Assembly (NCBI GenBank): GCA_003615045.1
Contig: ML014176.1
Location: 1-64,000 of the forward strand
Source: Caulochytrium protostelioides
Taxonomy: Eukaryota; Chytridiomycota; Caulochytriomycetes; Caulochytriales; Caulochytriaceae
Length of the DNA: 64,000 nucleotides
Direction of reading: 5' to 3'
Shown: one piece after another, positions 60,601 through 64,000 of the stretch
Position numbering within the stretch: the first letter of the stretch is position 1
How the letters are laid out: the number at the start of each line of letters is the position of its first letter
Made by a program: the position numbers and the translations under genes
The notes under the pieces: model-generated
Database searches by the model: none
What the model saw: the letters and a program-made list of their open reading frames with translations, nothing else
What the model was told of the DNA's origin: nothing

Positions 60601-61530
60601 GGGTGGACGCGTCGCCGAGGACGGTGGCAGATCATGGCTTCTTGCCAGCTCAGGGCGCATGGGTGATGCGTCATTGGCCTCTGCTGCGCCGCTCTTTCTA
60701 GCCACGCGTCTCTCGTCGCGACGTTGTCTAGTGCTTTGTGGGCTTTTTCCTTCTTGCTGGCCGGCCGGAGGCGCGTAGGAACCATCGCTATCCTTCGCTG
60801 CGGCATCGTGCCGATCACGAGCGCTCGTTTCATGTGGACCGCTGCCGCCCCTGCCACCGCCCCTGCCACCATCGCCGCCGCCGCCGCCGCCGTTGCCGTT
60901 GCCGTTGCCGCCGCTGCCCCTTCGCGGTGAGACCCACAACAAGGATCGTCGTCACACTGATATACGCACTGACACACCACTTCGTGGCCTTCGGCCCCTG
61001 CGGTTGGCCCCTTGACCCGCTGCGAACCTGATCGAGGCCCGTTGTCTTCCTTCACACCGCGGTCGGTTACGCGGAGAAGGATTCCCGTCAAAGACGGTGT
61101 GCATGGGCGAGGGTGGCGCGCGCGCTGCCGCCGGCACATGTCTGGCTCGGCCTTCTGCTTCGAAGGACCGGATCGGCGTGACCCGCATCCTGTTCAGCAT
61201 CGGCATCGACATCAGCATCCGCATCAGAGGCGGGGTGACGCCGCCGATCGATAGCACGGTCGCTGACGTATGAACGGCCGTCGATGGTGACGCGTTCCAT
61301 GCGAAATTCTTCCAGCGTTGGGCCGGTTCTCTCCTTCATGGCTGCACGGGCATTTCGTGAGCTCAGCCATACGCGTCGCCTTCCCGTCACGGCGCAGCTT
61401 CGTTCACGAGACCGCCCGGCAACGGTACGGCCCTCGGCTTCCGCCTCCTCCCTCTGACCCCACGTGTGCGGAGCTGGCTGGTTGAGTCGGCGACATCCCG
61501 CCGCCACGCTCCACGGACGCTTTCACCGCC
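57602..61530. other. Large intergenic region without a supported gene
   Basis: 3.9 kb between the divergent beta-adaptin and bHLH genes, the largest gap here. Small tandem repeats (CTCAGGGATGG, 57812-57840) and CACGTG at 57755, 57859 and 61460 are visible. Open frames of up to ~270 codons on both strands show no domain and look like GC-driven noise. No tRNA, rRNA or transposon features recognised. Confidence 0.45.
61460..61465. promoter_or_regulatory. CACGTG site near bHLH gene start
   Basis: E-box core 66 bp before the ATG of a gene encoding a CACGTG-class bHLH factor; autoregulation is conceivable. Confidence 0.35.
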
Positions 61531-63462
61531 ATGGCGTACCAGGCGCTGCCCCTGCCACCGCCGGGCCCTGGGGGTCACCTGCCGGGGCATATGCCTGGCC
61601 ATCTGCCGGCACACCTACCAGGACATCAACCAGGGCACCACGTCGACGTCCATGGCCTCAGCCACGCGCTTCACCCGAGTCTCGGCCTCCCTGGGCTCGA
61701 TGATGCGGCGATGGCCGATGCGAGCGACCGCTGCACGGTGGTCGGCATGACGCCGCTCTCGACGACGCCGTCCGACTGCCCGTCGCGGTCGCCTAGCCCG
61801 CCCCTCGGCGTGATGCCGCGGACCGGCGGCAAGCCCCGCGGCCCCCGCAGCCGCTCCAAAGCGCTCCGGCAGAACCACAACGCCCTCGAGCGCCTGCGCC
61901 GTTCTCACCAGCGCGAGCAGATCGAAGCGCTGCGCCAATGCCTGCCCGTCTCCGAGTATGAGCAACGCACGAGCACCATCACTATTGTGCAAGCCGCCGC
62001 GGCCTACATCGGGCAGCTGCAGCACCGCATCGCACGGCTCGAGCAGCAGCTGGGCCTCGAGCGCCTCGACTCGCCACCCTTGATGCCGACTGGGACGCCG
62101 GCGCACGACGGGTCGCTCGCCAGCTCATCGAGTCCCAGAGACATGGACGTCGTGACGAACGCTCACGGCGGCGGCGGCGGCGGCGACCTCACGCCGGTGA
62201 TGCCGCCCATCCAACGCACCACGTCGCTGGAGTCGCTCCTCTGGCGCAGCGCGAAGCGCCGACACCACAGTGAGACCCTCCGCGCGAGGCCGGCGTCGCC
62301 CCAGGCGCGCGTGCCCAAGCAAGAGGCGGCCGAGACGGTGATGACGCCGCTAACGAGCGCTGATGACGGGCTGGCGACGCCGGCGGTCAGCGCGTATACG
62401 AGGCCGGACCCGTTTGAGGCCTTCGCCCTCGTGCCGTGCCCGTCGCCCATCGCGGCCGTCTCGGGTCGCGCCCGCGTGCCGCAACCCGCCACGGCCTCCT
62501 CGCTGGCGCCGGCGCAGGCGCTGGAGAGCGCGCCCGTGCTCGCATGCGCCAATCTCCAGGAACTCTTTGGCTTCTCCTTCGACGCGGCGTCCGCGACGAC
62601 GACCATGACGACCACGATCGACGCCTCGGGTATGTTGGTTGATGCCGCGGCTGCCACCGGCCACGGCGCCATGCACGCAGCCGTGCTGTCCGCCCCGGCG
62701 GGCCGGGGGTCGTGGGGGCCGGCGCCCATCTCGCCGGACTCCCTGCACTCGCCGCGCAGCACGCCGCGCGACGGCGCCCCCGGCACCGGCAGCCGCCGCC
62801 GCCGCCGCCGCAGCTCGCTCAGCCTGACGCAGACCACGGCCATGCTCGTGGAGGCCACGTGCGCGCCGACGCCGCAGACACCGAACAGGATGAGCGTACG
62901 GCTCTTCAACGAGCAGACGCTGACTCTGGATGTGACGTCTGATCCGGCCAGCAGCGACAGCGACGCCGAGCGTCCCGGCACCGGCGGCGCTGGCCGTGTC
63001 CGCCGGCTGAGCCGGTGCACCCTCGTCGCGACACCCCGCGGCGTCTCGCCGGGCGGCTTCGACGCGCACCGCCTCAGCGGCCTGATGATGCGGCCCGCAG
63101 GCGACCGCGTCGCCTCGGCCTTGGAGACGATGCTCGAGAACCAGGTCGCTCATACGGCCGCCATCTCCACGGCCGCCCGGATCGCCCACGAGAACGCCGC
63201 CGCGTCGTCCTTGATGTTCCCCTTCTACACTGATTGCCGCAAGAGCACGATGCCCTTCACCGTCCCAGCCATGACCACGGCGGAAACGGCGACAGCGGCA
63301 GCCGTGGGCGATAAAAGTGGGGAGCTGGGCCCCTCCCAAGGGACCACATCCCACGCGATCGCGGCCGCGGCGGACGGCGCCATGGCGACGACGACAACAG
63401 CGATGCTCGCGCTGTCGGATCTGTCCTCGCAGCTCGCGGCCTTGCTCGCGCCATCCGGCTAG
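61531..63462 (+). CDS. bHLH transcription factor, CACGTG (class B) type
   Basis: A 643-residue protein. The N-terminus is a Pro/Gly/His repeat region (GHLPGHMPGHLPAHLPGH). A basic patch precedes the bHLH at about 113-165: basic region RQNHNALERLRRSHQREQIE, then loop and helix 2 with TITIVQAAAAYIGQLQHRI, continuing into a short leucine-zipper-like helix (ARLEQQLGLERL). The DNA-contact residues His116, Glu120 and Arg124 are the class B set that reads CACGTG, as in Max/Mad/Myc and Cbf1/Pho4 proteins. The rest is Ser/Thr/Pro/Ala-rich and presumably regulatory. The start is the first ATG. No intron needed. The specific orthologue is not identifiable. Confidence 0.85.
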   Translation: MAYQALPLPPPGPGGHLPGHMPGHLPAHLPGHQPGHHVDVHGLSHALHPSLGLPGLDDAAMADASDRCTVVGMTPLSTTPSDCPSRSPSPPLGVMPRTGGKPRGPRSRSKALRQNHNALERLRRSHQREQIEALRQCLPVSEYEQRTSTITIVQAAAAYIGQLQHRIARLEQQLGLERLDSPPLMPTGTPAHDGSLASSSSPRDMDVVTNAHGGGGGGDLTPVMPPIQRTTSLESLLWRSAKRRHHSETLRARPASPQARVPKQEAAETVMTPLTSADDGLATPAVSAYTRPDPFEAFALVPCPSPIAAVSGRARVPQPATASSLAPAQALESAPVLACANLQELFGFSFDAASATTTMTTTIDASGMLVDAAAATGHGAMHAAVLSAPAGRGSWGPAPISPDSLHSPRSTPRDGAPGTGSRRRRRRSSLSLTQTTAMLVEATCAPTPQTPNRMSVRLFNEQTLTLDVTSDPASSDSDAERPGTGGAGRVRRLSRCTLVATPRGVSPGGFDAHRLSGLMMRPAGDRVASALETMLENQVAHTAAISTAARIAHENAAASSLMFPFYTDCRKSTMPFTVPAMTTAETATAAAVGDKSGELGPSQGTTSHAIAAAADGAMATTTTAMLALSDLSSQLAALLAPSG

Positions 63463-63933
63463 ACCGGAGACGCCGGCTGTGCCCGCGTCTGCCGCCGCGA
63501 TAGCGACCATCTTCCTTTTCTCATAGACATGGGGCCGGCCCGGCACTGCCGATCGCCCCACCCCCCACCCCGACCCCTCGCCTCCGAAAGGACCCGATCC
63601 CACCGCCGATCGGTTCGATGATCGTCGTCGAGGCCTTTGTTTGTTCGCTCCTGCCATTATTTTTCTGACTCATATCGCTCATCAATGGTCTTGGTTTCAT
63701 CTCTGATTGAGAAGATGACGATATATCTGTATATGTCTGAATATCGACCACGATCGATATGTCAATGCCCCGCGCTGATCCACCTTTTGATGCTGACTGC
63801 TGTCGCCCATCACTTCCAGCCATCACTGCCACAACGAAGCGGATGATTAGAGAGTACTCGAGAGAGTACTATTGCTTGCGCTGTGTCGTGGGACGTTGAT
63901 TTCATGGAGAGCGAGAGACAGAGAGAAAGCGCT
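63463..63933. other. 3' intergenic region
   Basis: About 0.47 kb after the bHLH gene; AT-richer second half with a direct repeat AGAGTACT near 63847-63871. No gene seen. Confidence 0.5.
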
Positions 63934-64000
63934 TCAGGCATGGGCCGTATCGGCCGCGATCACAGCGGCACGCAGCTTATTGAGGGCTTTCTCATAGACC
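63934..64000 (-). CDS. Partial CDS, C-terminal end of an unidentified protein
   Basis: On the minus strand an open frame enters from beyond the window and ends VYEKALNKLRAAVIAADTAHA followed by TGA. Helical, with GC-ending codons typical of genes here. Only 21 residues are visible, so neither identity nor reality can be settled. Confidence 0.35.
   Translation of the reverse strand, partial: VYEKALNKLRAAVIAADTAHA

Noticed and set aside
1..64000. tRNA genes, rRNA, CRISPR arrays, transposon or provirus genes
   Set aside because: By-eye scan found no tRNA B-box in a foldable context, no spaced direct-repeat array, and no transposase, reverse transcriptase or integrase motifs.

Overview
The window is nuclear DNA from a very GC-rich, intron-poor fungus. 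The support is a set of fungal-type or broadly eukaryotic proteins (CGR1, FMC1, GET5 with an N-terminal extension, an ITC1/ACF1-like remodeller subunit, CDC27, SKP1, a CFEM-like GPI protein). There are spliceosomal introns with GTAAGT/GTAATG donors, and no operons, CRISPR arrays or bacterial-type signals. Codons end overwhelmingly in G or C, so long antisense open frames are common; I treat these as shadows. The gene content also includes a four-TM diacylglycerol lipase, a hydroxyacid-oxoacid transhydrogenase and a Dpy-30-motif protein. Together with the low intron density this would fit an early-diverging (zoosporic) lineage, but that placement is inference.

Layout. 0-11 kb: a calponin/transgelin gene (-), diverging from an unrecognised acidic-linker protein (+) and a large, divergent SAPS-type phosphatase-associated protein (+). 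10.8-23.8 kb: mostly minus-strand RNA/ribosome genes: DIS3 (exosome nuclease), UTP3/SAS10 (SSU processome), a CFEM-like surface protein, CGR1 (60S biogenesis) and MRPL46 (mitoribosome). A membrane J-domain protein lies on the plus strand among them. 24.8-36 kb: CDC27/APC3 (three exons), an AT-richer gap, a diacylglycerol lipase, FMC1 and ADHFE1. 38-47 kb: ITC1, a bestrophin-like channel, SKP1 and a GPI-type surface protein. 48.5-64 kb: a Dpy-30 protein, GET5, a long coiled-coil protein, AP-1/2 beta adaptin, a 3.9-kb gap, a bHLH transcription factor and the tail of another gene.

The genes are mostly independent housekeeping units. Two loose functional links are visible: RNA processing and ribosome assembly (DIS3, UTP3, CGR1), and cell-cycle ubiquitin ligases (CDC27 of the APC/C, SKP1 of SCF). 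Four introns could be placed by phase-consistent splicing and homology (in DIS3, two in CDC27, and ITC1); all lie near a gene end.

I did not find a clear new multi-gene system. The most unusual local features are a perfect 32-bp palindrome and a histidine-rich run inside the SAPS-like gene, a beta adaptin whose ear stops after its sandwich half, CACGTG sites close to several start codons next to a CACGTG-class bHLH gene, and two unrecognised proteins (729 and 1049 aa).
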